Notes under the pieces: model-generated | Database searches by the model: none | The model's input: only the letters and a program-made list of their open reading frames with translations | Told to the model about the DNA's origin: nothing | Assembly (NCBI GenBank): GCA_031308135.1 | Contig: JAHLJT010000631.1 | Coordinates: 261,224,925 to 261,288,924, forward strand | From: Acheta domesticus | Lineage: Eukaryota; Arthropoda; Insecta; Orthoptera; Gryllidae | DNA: 64,000 nt | Direction: 5' to 3' | Shown: positions 1-12,849 of the stretch, piece after piece | How the letters are laid out: each line of letters opens with the position of its first letter | Position numbering within the stretch: the first letter of the stretch is position 1 | Position numbers and translations under genes: made by a program

Positions 1-118
1 TTCATCTATTTTTCAAAACGCAAAATCCTACTCTCCTACTATAAATGTCTACTTATTTTAAATTAATTTTTGACGACACATTTTCATCAATGATATACAA
101 TAGAGGACAAGAAATTAC

Positions 119-3100
119 CTTTCTGCAAGATTGACACGCAGACCCATCCGATTCACATCCACAACACCTGATGGGGTACTCCATTCCACAGGTTTGGTGG
201 ACTGTGGGGTACTAATATCTTGCTGAGAACTGACAGGTTCTTGTGATGTAGAATTTTGTTCATTATTCACTGCTGTTGTTACAAAATGTACTAATAAGCT
301 CTCATCAGGAAGTTTTTCTGGAGGTGTGCACACCACAGGAGCATTAGGCAGTGTGTTGATTACGTAGAAAAGGCAGAGTACCCCTCTATGCGACAAAAGT
401 GTTAATACAGGCATTGGAGGTAGGAACTGGTTCTCACCTGCACATAGACAAAATTTAATAAAATTAATGAAAACCTGTACACTCTAGTTCCTCTTCAAGG
501 ATGTGCACATAAATTAAGTTCAGGATAGTGTAGATTGGGACACAAAGAAAGAAAGAAAGGAAACTCTCAATTTTCTGCAAACAAAATATTATTCCTGCAG
601 CATTTCTGATGTAAACTAATACATTCTTTCTCCAAATTGCATTAGACAATATTACAAAAACAAACTTTAAGAAAATTTATGTCCATTGTAATTGATCAAA
701 GGCAATTTTTACTGATACTCTTCAATGAGAAAAAAACAAAACATTAAACTATATTTCATATCTTCTCTAGATTTCCTAAACTTAAATCTTTGCACACCTA
801 GCTCTTCGGTTCTTGCATTCTCATCAGCTCTTTATTTAAATCTCACTGATGCCACTGCAGTGCGCGTGTGCAACATGAGTAGTTTTTAAGTTTTGGGGTA
901 CAAAAGAAGAGATGTTCTGACCCATCACCACACCTCAAACAGTTAAAAGGGTAACAGACTGAAACAACTCAACAATAAACATAATACACCTTTGCATTGT
1001 TTGCACTCAAAATATTTCCTTGTAGATGCCATCATTTGTGCTCAACAAAAATCCTGGAGGCACTAATAATTGAACAACAGTTTCCTGCTTGTCATGTCAG
1101 CATTGTAGCAACTAAGCTATCGGAACTAGATGTGGAAGGCATCCATTTTGTTTAGAGGAATAGAACTCCAACCAATTAATAGCCTAATAAACTGCCTAAA
1201 ATCTGAAATTACACAACACTGAACATAACAGACACACACAACAGTTTACTCTATAGATGCATGCACCTGTTGAACTTTGCACAACCTCAAAGCTAAGAAA
1301 ATAATGAAAAATAACTGAGTGGGACATGACATCACAGCAGAAGACCAATTTGCCCTAGTCCCATAAGCACCACTCAACATAGGAGCACAAAGAGTGATTT
1401 TCATTATTAAAAATTGATATTTGTGGATTTGCAGTGGTTCATTTCTAGATTTATTGTTCCCCAAAAACTCACCCCAAGGCAACTGCTTTTGAGTACTAGT
1501 GTCCAATCCAATGCCTAGAGGAAAGGTCTCTTCTTTGGATGATGTAAGAGGAAGTTCAGCACGTGAAGCATCTTCTTGTAACCACTGCTCCCAGGTTAAC
1601 TGGTCACTGGTCAAACCCAGAACACCAACTTCCATACTATTAGCAGAACCCACAACAAGAACATTCCTACAAAATAAGAAATTGCCTTTGAAACCTTTCA
1701 ATCGAGCTCTTGACTCAGAACACAAATGGTTCCATACAAATTGCAATCTAAATTAAATACTTATACGCTCTCCCACAAAACTTGTCTGTAACATCCAACA
1801 ATATGAACTGTTCTCACAGAAATGTCAAAACTTCACTTGAGACTGTTCAAAATATACATTCACTTTCTTAAGGAAAGGTAGTTTCCACAATGACATAAGC
1901 CAACAAGGGTGGTTTAATGAAATACAAATGTTCTAATCATATTTTTGTACTACTTACTATATTATTTTCTTTCAACAACAACAACAACAAGAAAAAATAT
2001 TAAAAAAATATATTGTAGGATTAAATTTTAAAAAATGAAATAAAATATAAAACAAAACACTTTTTTTTAAGGTGACCTTTCATTTCTTATGAAGTGTTTA
2101 TGGGAGTAAATATAGAACTACAACTTTTTTTTTGACACCTTGTGAAGCAATATGAGACAACAAAATTGACACACCACAATTTAAAGCTCTTTTAATTTAA
2201 TGAACATATTTACCAGTTTGGTTGATGAAGGAGATAAAACTGCGGCTTTCTTAAATCTCCTGAGCTGTAACAGATATCTTCATAATTTACAAAAGTAAAA
2301 CCTCCTGTCTTAGGAGCATTGACTATTATCAAAGATGGTCTTTCTGATTCATTAATTGAATCTTTATACACAGCAGCAAACTGGTAATTTGAAATCCAAA
2401 GCACATTTACAACTGAAGCAGGGTTTTCAAAAATAGGTGGTGGTGAAATATTTTTAACAGCTTTCAAATCTGGTTTGTACTGGGTTAGAGATCCATTCAA
2501 AGACCCTACAACTAGCTGCTTTCCTTTGGGACTCCATGAGAAACATCTGTGGACAAAAAATAAAAAAACACATTAAGCTACAATGGATATAATATTGCTT
2601 TGAAAGTGTAAATCAATACCAACTAAAATAAAACATGATACTACAGGATTTAAAGTAACTCACGTTGCCTGGGCCTCAGGAGGAAGGGTGTTAATATCAA
2701 CACCTCCGTTTTTGAATTCATACACAGTAACTGTCCCATTTGAAAGACAACAGGCAAGAACGTTGGCAATTCCTGGATTCCATGATAATTCCAGTAAATG
2801 AGCATCAGGGCTTGTAGCCAATCTGACTTCTTTAACAAGATTGATAGTCTACAATGAAAACATACAAATACACATTATAACCATTATACAGACCTGTTTG
2901 ATACAGATTCATATGACCAGTAAATTGCATTACAACATATGTAAACCAATTATTTCAACACAATAAAATTCAAATTTATATATTAATTATTTTGAACCAT
3001 ACCTTTCCATAAAATGATCCTACATCATAAATGAAAGCATGAGCACAGCCTCCTTTTGTCACAGCAATAGCTAACAAACTCTGGTCACAATTAACTTGTA

Positions 3101-3960
3101 AATTTGTTATCGGATCCAGAAGCAATAATTCTCTCCGAGGATAATTTCTAATTTCATTTCCACCATGAGATGCTCCTCTTGGTGATTTGTGATCAGTGGG
3201 ATTTTCCATTTCAAGAACACGAGGTAACAAAATAGCTGTGAAAAATGTTCAATTATATGTTAAGCAAGTTGAAATGCAACTATCCAATATACTGACTGTG
3301 AGTTGTAAGCTTTCAAATTTTTGTAAGTACCTTGAAGATGTTTCCCACTTCCAACAAAGAGAAGTCCAAATTTGCTTGCTGTTGCAACCAAATTATATGA
3401 CCCTTGGTATTCTCCATCCTTTTGATCGAATACATGCAATCGACAGATAAGTTTAAATTGGAAATCCTGAAATTTTAGAAAAAATAAAGTCTGAGACAGG
3501 AAATATGCTGAACTTATTCTTTAGCAATGCTAATTCCTATTGCTATTACTTAAAATACATTCTTAAACTGTTTTTTCATTGTGACATTGATTAGCATCTT
3601 CATTAGTCTCAATAGTTTAGGAAGCCATAAAAAGGAAAGAGAAAAAATAATTTTCCTGATTTAAATTACAATCAAATTTTGGTTTGATTCACTGACTTGT
3701 ATATTATATCAAAATGGCATTGTTTCTCTCAGTTGTGGTAAGTTAAACAAACTTATTTCTGCACAATTTTCACACTGTCAATGGAAATTATATAAATGTA
3801 ATCTATTTATTTAATTTCTCCCATGTCAAAATAATCGTTATGAAAATGATTTCGTCTCTAGTGCGATGTGTACAATTCTTAAAGAAAACAGAACTATATG
3901 GAAACATCATAACCTCTTTACCTGTATTTCTCGAGGATCTGAAGGAGTAGTGACAGACAT
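119..3960 (-). CDS. Nup214: Nup214 homologue, N-terminal beta-propeller part (7 coding exons, runs off left edge)
   Basis: Nup214 is an FG nucleoporin of the cytoplasmic face of the nuclear pore, working with Nup88 in mRNA export. Read on the minus strand, coding exons are 3960-3922, 3466-3331, 3235-3003, 2848-2664, 2546-2214, 1666-1473 and 437-119. All have GT donors and AG acceptors and the phases join without a stop, giving 479 codons plus 2 bases. The start ATG (3960-3958) gives MSVTTPSDPREIQ before DFQF, matching the start of the vertebrate propeller. Recognisable family blocks are SKFGLLFVGS, WSPKGKQLVVGSLNG, WEQWLQEDASRAELP and LLSHRGVLCLFYVIN. Only the propeller and the first linker residues are seen; the coiled coil and FG repeats must lie left of position 1, and positions 1-118 are intron. 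The 5'UTR was not resolved. Identification rests on recalled family similarity and is strong. Confidence 0.93.
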
Positions 3961-4293
3961 AATTCTAGAAAAATGCAGATGAACTAGAAAATTCAAAAAT
4001 GCTTTATGATAAAGTAAACATAATGCGTTAATGGAAATTAATAAGAAGTGCTGCGCAGTTGAACAAAGCTATATACAAATTTTAAATAAACTGTAAACAC
4101 TGGTCACATTAAACAATGCGGTTAACCAATACCACTGAAACTGTATACAATAATGTTTTCTCGTAGAGCGCAGTAGTATATATATATATATATATATACC
4201 GACTTAAAAAGAGTAGCACTTCAAGGTACTGGACGGAGTGTGTCACCATGGCACATTGTCATCCAATCGGGAAATTCGTTACGACTTCAATAT
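3961..4293. other. Nup214 upstream region
   Basis: This holds the 5'UTR and promoter of the minus-strand Nup214 gene by position. No TATA box or other core element can be named with confidence. It contains a short TA microsatellite and is bounded on the right by a family X repeat copy. Confidence 0.4.
4177..4198. repeat. (TA)n microsatellite
   Basis: An uninterrupted run of eleven TA dinucleotides lies about 220 bases upstream of the Nup214 start codon. Confidence 0.9.
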
Positions 4294-5455
4294 TTACTTT
4301 CCCGTATACTATACGTACGTACGTATAGTATACGGAAAAAAACGGCGGATTTTCGGAAGAAAAACTCTTATTACAGGGCCCTGGTAACGAAAAAGTGGAT
4401 AAATCCAGTTGCTAAATTAAGATAAAAATCTCCTAACACGTGGTGCAGCCAGAATTCCTATTTTGTGGGTCCTTGATATCGAAAAAACAATTGAAAGTAA
4501 AACGTTTGTCCGTCCATCTGTCTATGAACAAAGCTAGCGACTAAACCGTTCAGCCGATTTTCTCCAAAACTGATACTCCCTGATCGATCTGGATGATCTC
4601 GCGATCACTTGAATTTGAAACCGATATTTTAATTTTGGAGGATACTTTACATAAAGCCCATGGCACATTTTCAAAATTTTCAAAAAAATTGCGCCAACAA
4701 ATTTGACTAAATTTTGTTGTTGGATAGATTGAAGGTCATTTAAGAGAATGACATAGGTCTCATGTTGGTTGACAACTGATTTTTCGAAAATTGAAAGAAT
4801 TCAAACATTTTCGGCATCTTCCTACAATTATGACGATGCATGTTTTTCTTAATGAAATGTGTTCTTAAAAACAGGTCTTCAAATAAGTTTATGTTCAATT
4901 TTTCAAAAATATAAGTATTTTTTTCGAAAAGTTGTGTCAAACATAGACTTTATTTTCTTTAAACCATTTTTCTTAAAAACCGGACCTGTTTTTATTAAAT
5001 TGGGACCTGAGGTAGCATAAACGAAGCCTATGAGAATGGTGCAGGTTTCATGTTCGTTAAAATGCCTGATATGCAAAAACTTTTTAAAAATTTAAAAAAA
5101 TTTGGCGTCTTTTTACAACTACAATTGTAAAGATACGATTAATTTTCTTAATGAAATATGCTCATCAAAAACAGATCTTCAAATAAGGTCCTGTTGAATT
5201 TTTTGAAAATATGAGTAGTTTTTCTATAATTTCCTCACAAACATAATAGCCCGCTTGAAATTGACTGCGTTTCGTTTTCGTCATTTTGTTACAACTACAA
5301 TATTAAAAATACATTTTTCTCAATTAAATGTATTTATCAAAACTACATCTTCAAATGAAGTGATGCTTATTTTTTTCAAAATACGAGTAGTTTTTCTATA
5401 ATTTTGTGACAAACGTAATACCCTGCTATAAATTTACTGCGGTAAATTTACTTTG
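4294..5455 (+). repeat. Family X repeat, copy A
   Basis: This copy starts with TTTACTTTCCCGTATAC and shares blocks with six other places in the window: GTGGGTCCTTGATA, a CGTCCGTCTGTC-like stretch, a CTAGC-containing line, then AT-rich text alternating short poly-T with motifs like CAAAATTTTCTCAAAAA. No coding capacity is visible. The class is unknown. A 34-bp perfect palindrome lies at its left tip (4303-4336). The right end is unclear because the sequence has decayed before the LINE insertion. Confidence 0.7.
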
Positions 5456-5649
5456 GACAGCTGGATGCGTCGTAAATTAGAATTTGCAATTTTATATATT
5501 ATTTCTTTGTTCATTTCTTACATTCGACCTTTTGTTATATATTTGCAAATTAATATTTTAGAAATTGTTTATTTTGAAATATTTGAGATAAAAAGTAAAA
5601 AAAATAATAGCTCTCAGAATAGCGACAATTCAGGGTCTGCAACAATGGA

Positions 5650-8147
5650 CATCCGTCAAAATACACATTCCCTCTCGTAACATTTAAAAACATCTTTAAC
5701 AATATAAACAAAATCATTCTTCTTGGCGATTTAAATTGTAAACATCAAATTTGGGGTTTTAATACTACCAACCCTACCGGAATTAAATTACATAATTTTC
5801 TCGTTTCTAATAATGTACAAATACACTCCCCCTCTGAACCTACTTACTATTCATATAATAATAATATTATTCCTGATATTCTCGATATTATTCTTACACA
5901 AAATTTTCCTTTCCCTATAATACAAAATGTACTTCCTGAATTAAATTCTGACCATTTTCCAATTCTTGTTACTTTATCTTTTTTCTTTCATATTTCTTCT
6001 TCTACCTTCACACCTCTTTTTCAAAAAATTAGGTGGCCTGACTTCCAACACGACATTGAAAATAATATTAAGTTTCCTCATAATATACAATCTACAAATG
6101 ATATTGACAATTACCTATCTTATTTTACCACTACAATACATAACACACTTTACTCTCATTCGAGCTTTATACCTAAATTTCTCCCTAGCCCCTGCTTTAC
6201 GTCGTTATTGGCAAATAACTCGACGTCCCGATATTAAATCAAAACTTAACAAAATTTCGCTAATAATAAAGTCTAGAATACATTTATTTAAATTTCATTA
6301 ATATCAAAACTTTCTTCAACAAATACACCCTCAATCTTAACAATTATGGTCTATAATTAAACGATTTTATAATGACAAAACTCTCATTCCTGTCCTACAA
6401 GACTCTTCCTCCACTGCCCTAAATGATCCTGAGAAACTTAAATTACTAGGCTCTCACTTCCAATCTTCTTTTATTGCTAGTCCAATACATAATACTCAAC
6501 TTCACAATCATACAACCCACTTCCTTTCACTTCCTAATTATAACGTTCCACAACTTATTCCTTTTATATCCCCTACTGAAGTTCATAATATTATAAAAAA
6601 ATTAAAATTTCACAAATCAACTGGATTTGATCTAATTACTAACAAATCACTCAAATTTTTAGATAATAAATCTATTGCTGGATTTACTAATATTCTGAAT
6701 TCGTCTCTTCGTTTTCACTGTTTTCCTAATATTTGGAAATTAGCTATAATTATCCCTATCTGTAAACCAAAGAAAGACCCAAGGTTTCCTTCTAATTATC
6801 GGCCTATTAGTTCACTTTCTTCTTTATCAAAAATTTACGAAACAATATTACTTCACAGACTTTATACATTCACTTCTCAAAATAACATTATTCAACCTTC
6901 ACAATTTGTATTTATGTACAAACATTCTACTCTTCATCAACAATTGCGTATTACTGAACACATAGAAAATTCTTTTCATTTAAAACAACACTCACTTGCA
7001 ATCTTTTTAGATATTGAAAAGGCATTCGACAAAGTTTGGCACGATGGTTTAATATATAAACTTTATCTTGTAGGTATTCCTATTTATCTTATAACTATTA
7101 TTCAAAATTTCCTATCAAACAGAACTTTCATAGTTAAATATAATAATTCCTTCTCTCAAAAATTTAATATATCTGCCTGGGTCCCTCCAGGTACTTGTCT
7201 TTCTCCTCTGCTATTCAATAATTATCTATCCGACATTCCAAAATTCACTTCTAAATTAGCTCTTTTTGCAGATGATACAGCACTTATTAATTCACACACT
7301 AATATTCTTCTTGCTAGAAATAAACGTCAACTAAATCTTAATCGTCATTCGGTGTGGGCCCATAATTGGAGAAAAATAAATATGGATAAATGCCATGCCC
7401 AAATATTTACGTTATGTAAGCCGATAACTGCTCCTCCCCTTCTCATTCATAACACTCCTATTCCTTGGCTTTCTTCCTCTTCATCTATTAAATATTTAGG
7501 TCTCCATCTGCACACAAAACTGAACTGGAAAATTCACATTAAAAATGTTATACAAAAAACTACCATTAAATTACATAAACTTAATTTTCTCATAAATAAT
7601 AACTCAAATCACTGTATTAAAACTGCTACATGAATATGCACTTCAATTATTAGACTTACTTTAACTTATGCTTGTCCAATACGGCCAAAAGCAGCAAAAT
7701 CAAATATACAAAAGCTTCAAATTATTCAAAACAATTTTTTTAGAAAAATTCTACATCCACCTTGGTTTATTCCCAATACACAAATTCACAATGAACTAAA
7801 TTTCCCTACAATCCATGATTTGATTAAGAATTATAGGCTCAAATTATTTAATACTCTTCCTTCATTACACCATGCACAATTTTTTAATCTTGGTAAAACT
7901 TATCCCTTTCCTCGTAGAGTTAATTCTAAATTTTCTAAAGATAAATTTCATCCGCCGTAATTTTATTTATTTTCTCTTCTTTTCCATGCTTCTTAATCTT
8001 ATACATTTGTCTAATTCTTAAAAATTTACCTTTATAATTCCTCTTAAGAGGTAACTGTTAGTGTCCAAAACGACTGTCCATATATTGTAAATTTCAATGT
8101 CCTGAAAGACAAATTGTCGAACAGGAAGTAATAAATGAATTAAAAAA
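5650..8147 (+). mobile_element. Jockey-type non-LTR retrotransposon, 5'-truncated and decayed
   Basis: The element encodes the end of an apurinic-like endonuclease (ILLGDLNCKHQIWG, then SDHFPIL) followed by a reverse transcriptase. The intact RT stretch at 6914-7633 shows LDIEKAFDKVWHDG, PPGTCLSPLLFNNYLSDI and the catalytic FADDTAL. A thumb-like region with YLGLHLHTKLNWK follows, and the C-terminal segment up to about 7960 ends in a stop. Several frameshifts and stops between 6230 and 6910 make it inactive. The 3' end is TGAATTAAAAAAA. The flanks carry the same 14 bases, AGAATAGCGACAAT, at 5616-5629 and 8148-8161. This target-site duplication may extend further, since GCAACAATGGA also occurs on both sides. 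The insertion sits at the end of a family X copy. Confidence 0.88.
6914..7633 (+). pseudogene. Reverse transcriptase fragment of the jockey-type LINE
   Basis: This 239-residue open stretch is the fingers and palm of a LINE reverse transcriptase, with FADDTAL as the Y/F-x-D-D catalytic motif and AFDKVW as motif A. Upstream coding sequence (KKPKKDPRFPSNYRPIS-like text around 6770-6815) is in broken frames, so it is a remnant. Downstream, a C-terminal part reading TYACPIRPKAAKSNIQKLQ (about 7660-7720) confirms the jockey group. Confidence 0.85.
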
Positions 8148-8161
8148 AGAATAGCGACAAT

Positions 8162-8995
8162 GCAACAATGGAATCCAGTTTGCGCTCGCGAATATCTGTG
8201 AATTACGTGTCATTGTTGTGACCTGATTGGAAAGGAGTTATAATTGTCTAATTTATGTTGATATTTGCATGAAAATATTTAGTTTTCCCACCAAATGCTG
8301 TACCATTTGTAGTCAGAAGAGTATTTGTTGCATGGTTTTAGAATACTCTTCTCTAATCATGGCCCTATGGAATGCATTTCTATATTGTCCAGGGTATCAG
8401 GCTTCTTTTTCCAATACAGGTTTACAAAACTTTTGTATTCTATTTTTGCGCAGTTGTAGAATTCACATAGTTCTAACAACACTGCAATGGAAACAGTGAG
8501 TTGTTCGCTTCTTGGTTGAATTGGACGTTTTCAAATAATAACTAAGATGTTAGTAGCACATAAAGTGCAATATTTCAGTACTACGTAGCTGTTTCCAGTA
8601 ATAGGGAAAGTATATACTGTTGTAGAACCACTAGTAGTGTATAAAGAATGAAATTGTCACTTTCGATTAATACAGAAGATGGTTTGACCTCAGAGACTTC
8701 TCATTTCAAAAATTTAGAAATAAAATAACAAAATCAAACTTCAATTTTCTTATTTTTTATTAACAAAGACATTTTGCTGAAGTCTCGTGCGAGGGTAAGG
8801 TTTCAAGCTACAAGGAATATAACAGGACATTTTTTAGAGAAAATAAAATGGCAAGTCACGAAATTTAAATATGCAAAAAGGGATACAATAATAAAAAGTA
8901 GCACTCGATTGATGATTCCGGGCACGTCAACTGCTAAGATTATTGGTCCCGTAAGTGTAGTGCATTTTATCGAATGACAGTGATATTCCCCCGCT
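8162..8995. other. AT-rich sequence without recognised features
   Basis: No ORF with a recognisable domain and no repeat shared with the rest of the window was seen. The two open frames here (90 and 67 codons) look like chance. Confidence 0.5.
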
Positions 8996-9000
8996 GTATG

Positions 9001-9470
9001 GTGAGATCCGGCCCTGACCTACCGTCGGCTAGAGAGTTTTTCCTCAACCAGATATCTCAGCGGAGGACCGCCCCAGCTGGGACAATATCTCTCGGCCGGT
9101 CTCCCGGCATGTGTGATAGTGTATGAAAGTGTAAGAGTGTAAGTATGGGATGAGGATAGGACAAAGAAGAGGAAGGAAAGATCGCGCGCGGTCCGCGGCC
9201 CGTTTGTTAGGGTACTGCTCCGGCATTCGTCTGATATTGATCGGAGACATCACGGGAAACCTGTTATTGATCATAGCAGGTGGCCGCTAGAATTCTCTAG
9301 AACAGCGACTGAATTCAATCTAGCAGACAAGCTAGTGTCGAAAATCGTGCCACCATCGGGACTGGAACCTAGATCTCTCGGACGGATGAACTGCAGTGAC
9401 ATCAGTTGATGCTGTGAGTCACCTCGTTCGGTAGTAGCACACAACACGTGAAGAATAACCATTTTTTAAA
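9001..9470 (-). repeat. Possible tRNA-derived SINE or SINE-like repeat
   Basis: Read on the minus strand, the right part contains GGTTCCAGTCCC, one mismatch from a pol III B box, preceded by a GATGTCACTGCAG-type stretch where an A box would lie. A GC-rich tail follows. There is no convincing tRNA fold. The composition differs from the AT-rich DNA to its left. It could equally be the end of the adjacent GC-rich element. Confidence 0.3.
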
Positions 9471-9479
9471 AAGATAATA

Positions 9480-10815
9480 TATTATACCGCAACCGTCTTT
9501 CTGAAAACGTGACCGCGCCGAAGAAACACATGAAGTACGCGGCCGCGCTCAACGAAGTTCAAATCGTCGCACTTCACGCGCGCACGTAAGGAGGAACGCG
9601 GCCTTAACCTCTACGTAAGTTGCCCGCCTCCCCAAGAGAGCGGACGAAGTTGCTGACGATGTCGCCGCGCAGTGCCCGGGGAAACCCAGGCGTGTAGTAC
9701 ACAGCCGAAGAGGAGCTGAAACGGGAAACTAGAACCGTTGGGCAACTACTTCGTCAACTTCGCTCCGGTGGCAAGTGGCTTTTCGCCCTAAAAGCGATTT
9801 GTCAGTGCCAGGCGCGCATCGAGGACGCAAAGCGGACGAAGAGCGCTCCCGTTTGTAAACGGTGCTGCCGCTGGTTGCAAACGCGCACTTCCTGTCGGGT
9901 AAGCCCACGCTGCACTCACTGCGGCGAAGGCCATCTGACAAAGATCTGCGGACACTGCAAACCTACTGTTTTCTGTAGCAGCGGAGGAAACCACTCCGCG
10001 AACTACGTCGGCTGCAAGGTCCAAGAAGTTTTAGCAGCCGAGCAAAATTGTAGACCGAGAGCTGAGCAAAAGTGTGAAGCGGACGTCACGCAACAGCGCA
10101 CACGCAAGGTAAATACGAGCACTACGTTTGCGAATGTGGTGCATTCACCAAAACAACCAAAACAACACTCTGCGCAAGCAGCGCGCACGAAGAGGGCGGC
10201 GGCAAACTCTAATATCCACAAGGGCATACAAAAGAGCCGCTCGAAAGGAGGTCGCCGATCTGAAGCAGCAGGTTCAAAATCTCACTTCACTATTACAAAC
10301 CTTATGTGTTCAAATGACAGCCCACAATGGCTGCACACCAAACGCTGGGTAACACCAGATCCGTTCCATTTGCGGTAACCGCCTTTAACGCCAAATATCG
10401 TTCCGGTCACACAGACCTAGTAGATGGACGCATTATTGAGTTATTCTGCAATTATCATCATATAGGTGTTCTTCTATTGCAGGAAACACAGCCCATCAGC
10501 GCCGACGGCCTGGAGCTTAATGATATGGCTATTTACAACACCGACCGCAATGCTCGCCATCACGAAGATGGTGTAGTGGTCGCCGGATGTCGCTCGATAC
10601 CAAATCGCCTTGCGAGGCTTGAAGCGTCAGCGATAAAGTCATTTCTAAGAGCGTCACGAGAAAAGGCGAAGTTGCAGAGGTGTCAGCATACTTAGCACCA
10701 AATCGCCCTCTCACTGACAATGATTTCGTCACTGTGTTTTCCCTAGTACCTCGCAGGGTCATGGCGGGTGACTTGAAAGCCAAGAGCGAGGAATGGGGAT
10801 GCAACATGACAGCAC
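9480..10815 (+). mobile_element. Jockey-like LINE fragment: gag end and endonuclease start, decayed
   Basis: Between about 9780 and 10030 the plus strand encodes a gag-type zinc-knuckle cluster (PVCKRCCRWLQT, SPRCTHCGEGHLTKIC, CSSGGNHSANYVGC), the CCHC layout of jockey ORF1. After a basic linker, an endonuclease start follows at about 10375-10590 (FNAKYRSGH, LLLQETQPIS, HHEDGVVVAG). GDLKAKSEEWGC at about 10765 corresponds to the GDFNAKH-x-WGC motif. The frame is broken by shifts and the element stops at about 10815, before any reverse transcriptase. The sequence is GC-rich, unlike the other LINEs in the window. Confidence 0.75.
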
Positions 10816-10972
10816 TGGAAACCTACTCCTAAGTCTCTTGTGTCGCCGTTTCCCCACTGATCCCCGATTTCGACCCGAAATCCCCAAATCCTCGTTGCGA
10901 CGCGAAACCTTGAAATCGCTTTGAGTAGGATTTCTCAACGATTCCTCCTCCCGTGTAGTAATGGCCCCTATA

Positions 10973-11200
10973 CTTCGGTTTTTATAACTTAGCGCGTCAG
11001 AGCCTGTCTTCACGATGAAATATCTCACGGCATTTCGCGTCTTTCTCAATCATACCGCTAGATGTCGCATGACCCTGACCATATCTAACAGTGCGATGCG
11101 GCTAGTTGCATCTAGCGGCACGACCGAGAAAGACACGAAATGCCGTGAGATATTCCATCGTGGTTACAGACTCTGACGCGCCACGTTATAAAAACCCAAG
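10973..11200. mobile_element. Palindromic MITE, TIR type 1 (CTTCGG.../...CCCAAG), TA target site
   Basis: Nearly the whole 228 bp is an imperfect inverted repeat: GCGCGTCAGAGCCTGT at the left returns as ACAGACTCTGACGCGC at the right, with ATATCTCACGGCATTTCG and its complement inside. Both ends are flanked by TATA, consistent with a TA target-site duplication as in Tc1/mariner-type MITEs. There is no coding capacity. Confidence 0.8.
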
Positions 11201-12550
11201 TATATATCGCATTCTGCGGCGGCAAGAAGAAAACAACGTTCTTAATGCAGCTATACGACTTGTGGGATAGAGATTCTCCTCTACAATGCTATCTATTGGC
11301 AGCTATTGAAACCAACACTATACGCCTGTCTCTTTCGCCCTCTCTCTCCCCCTCTCGGACCCTCACTTTTTTCTCGTTTAGTTTTTTCTCCCCCACTCCT
11401 TCCTTGCTTCAACTACATTTCTCGTATCTCACTCCAGTTGTTTTACACACAAGTTTAACCGATAAGAACAAGTAAAAATGTGCACTTCTCGCAGTGTTTT
11501 AAGTTACTTTATATTGCAACAGTACTGTGCGGGTGACCGTGAGAACTGTTGCACTGCGCGGGTGGCCAAATAGAAATTAAAGAAAATCAAGCAGAAATCT
11601 CGAAAACGTTTGAAAGCTATCTCGATCATGTGGCGGTGTGGGGGGACCGAGAGAAACGTCCCTGCGAGAACCATCCTAAGGTTAGGATGTCCGAGTGAAA
11701 ATTAAATAATAACAATCATAAACCTCGAAGGCGGTGAACTTCTCTCCCGAAAAGGTGACCTCCCTCCCGCCTGGAAGGCGAGATGGGGTAGCAGTGACAT
11801 GAAAATTAAGATAGACGCCGCCATGAAAAATGTGCGCGGGACGGCTATAAAATTAAATTATAGATTGACCACTTCGAAAAATCCCTGGAACGCGCATGCG
11901 CAAAAAGTGGTGGAGGGGGAGGTTCCCTCTCTTCGAGGCTCAACTTCCCCGCCATAAGGAGCCACCGTGGCCGCCGCCTCGGCCTGGGCGGGCGGGGAGA
12001 AGACAGCCTGGCCTTGACGAACGCCCCGAACCCCAGAGTGCTGAAGCGTGAGAACTAAGGTGCAAGAGCGAATCAGTTATCGTTGCAGGCGGGTCCTCGA
12101 GTTTACCTGAGCTCCGCTCGGGAGCAGTGGGGGATGGCTTCGCCATGCCTCCTGAGGTAAAACGACGCCGTGATGTTTTTTCTAAGATATTGACCTATAG
12201 CTCGCAAAATAATGACGGGAGTAAAATATTCCAGGAGCGGAACGAGGGTCGCGCCCAAGAAAGAGTAACGGCGTGAGAAGCAGGGGCGGGCCCGGAGGAC
12301 CTCCCAGGGACGCGTGGGAAGGGCGGGTGAGGCGGCCGCGTAGGACGACACCAGAGAGCAGCAGGTCCCGGAGAGCTTCCGAGTGGGGGCCTCCCCGGGT
12401 GGTCCAAGGGAGCCGACCCAGGCCGCGTGATTGGATGCCGTGTGTCACGCGGGCGCTCTCCGGTGGGGCGGACCGCGGGCTCTTAAATAAGCGGAACACG
12501 GGATCAGGGGGCTCCTTGCTTTTGGCTGTTTCGCTTCTGCTTGCCTTTTT
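11201..12550. other. GC-rich block of unknown nature
   Basis: This stretch is distinctly GC-rich, with long GGGCGG-type runs and several overlapping open frames that look composition-driven. TTAAATAAG at about 12483 resembles a TATA element just upstream of the 103-bp tandem array. It could be the long terminal repeat or leader of an unrecognised element, but no primer site or coding region was found to support that. Confidence 0.35.
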
Positions 12551-12849
12551 TGTCTCGTGCCATTTGCCATTTTTGCCAATAATGGACGATTTGGTCATTG
12601 GTTACGGCGTGGCCATCAGATCATTGGACATCGGTGGGGATCGGTGGAGATCTTGTCTCGTGCCATTTGCCATTTTTGCCAATAATGGACGATTTGGTCA
12701 TTGGTTACGGCGTGGCCATCAGATCATTGGACATCGGTGGGGATCGGTGGAGATCTTGTCTCGTGCCATTTGCCATTTTTGCCAATAATGGACGCTTTGG
12801 TCATTGGTTACGGCGTGGCCATCAGATCATTGGACGTCGGTGGGGATCG
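12551..12849. repeat. 103-bp tandem array, 2.9 copies
   Basis: Copies begin at 12551, 12654 and 12757 with TGTCTCGTGCCATTTGCC. The period is exactly 103, and the visible substitutions between copies are very few (for example GACGATTTGG against GACGCTTTGG in the third). The last copy stops 10 bases short. Because 103 is not a multiple of 3, the open frames crossing it are an artefact of the repeat. Confidence 0.92.

Noticed and set aside
1499..1756. Plus-strand open frame over Nup214
   Set aside because: It is the complement of the Nup214 exon at 1666-1473, which has strong family similarity.
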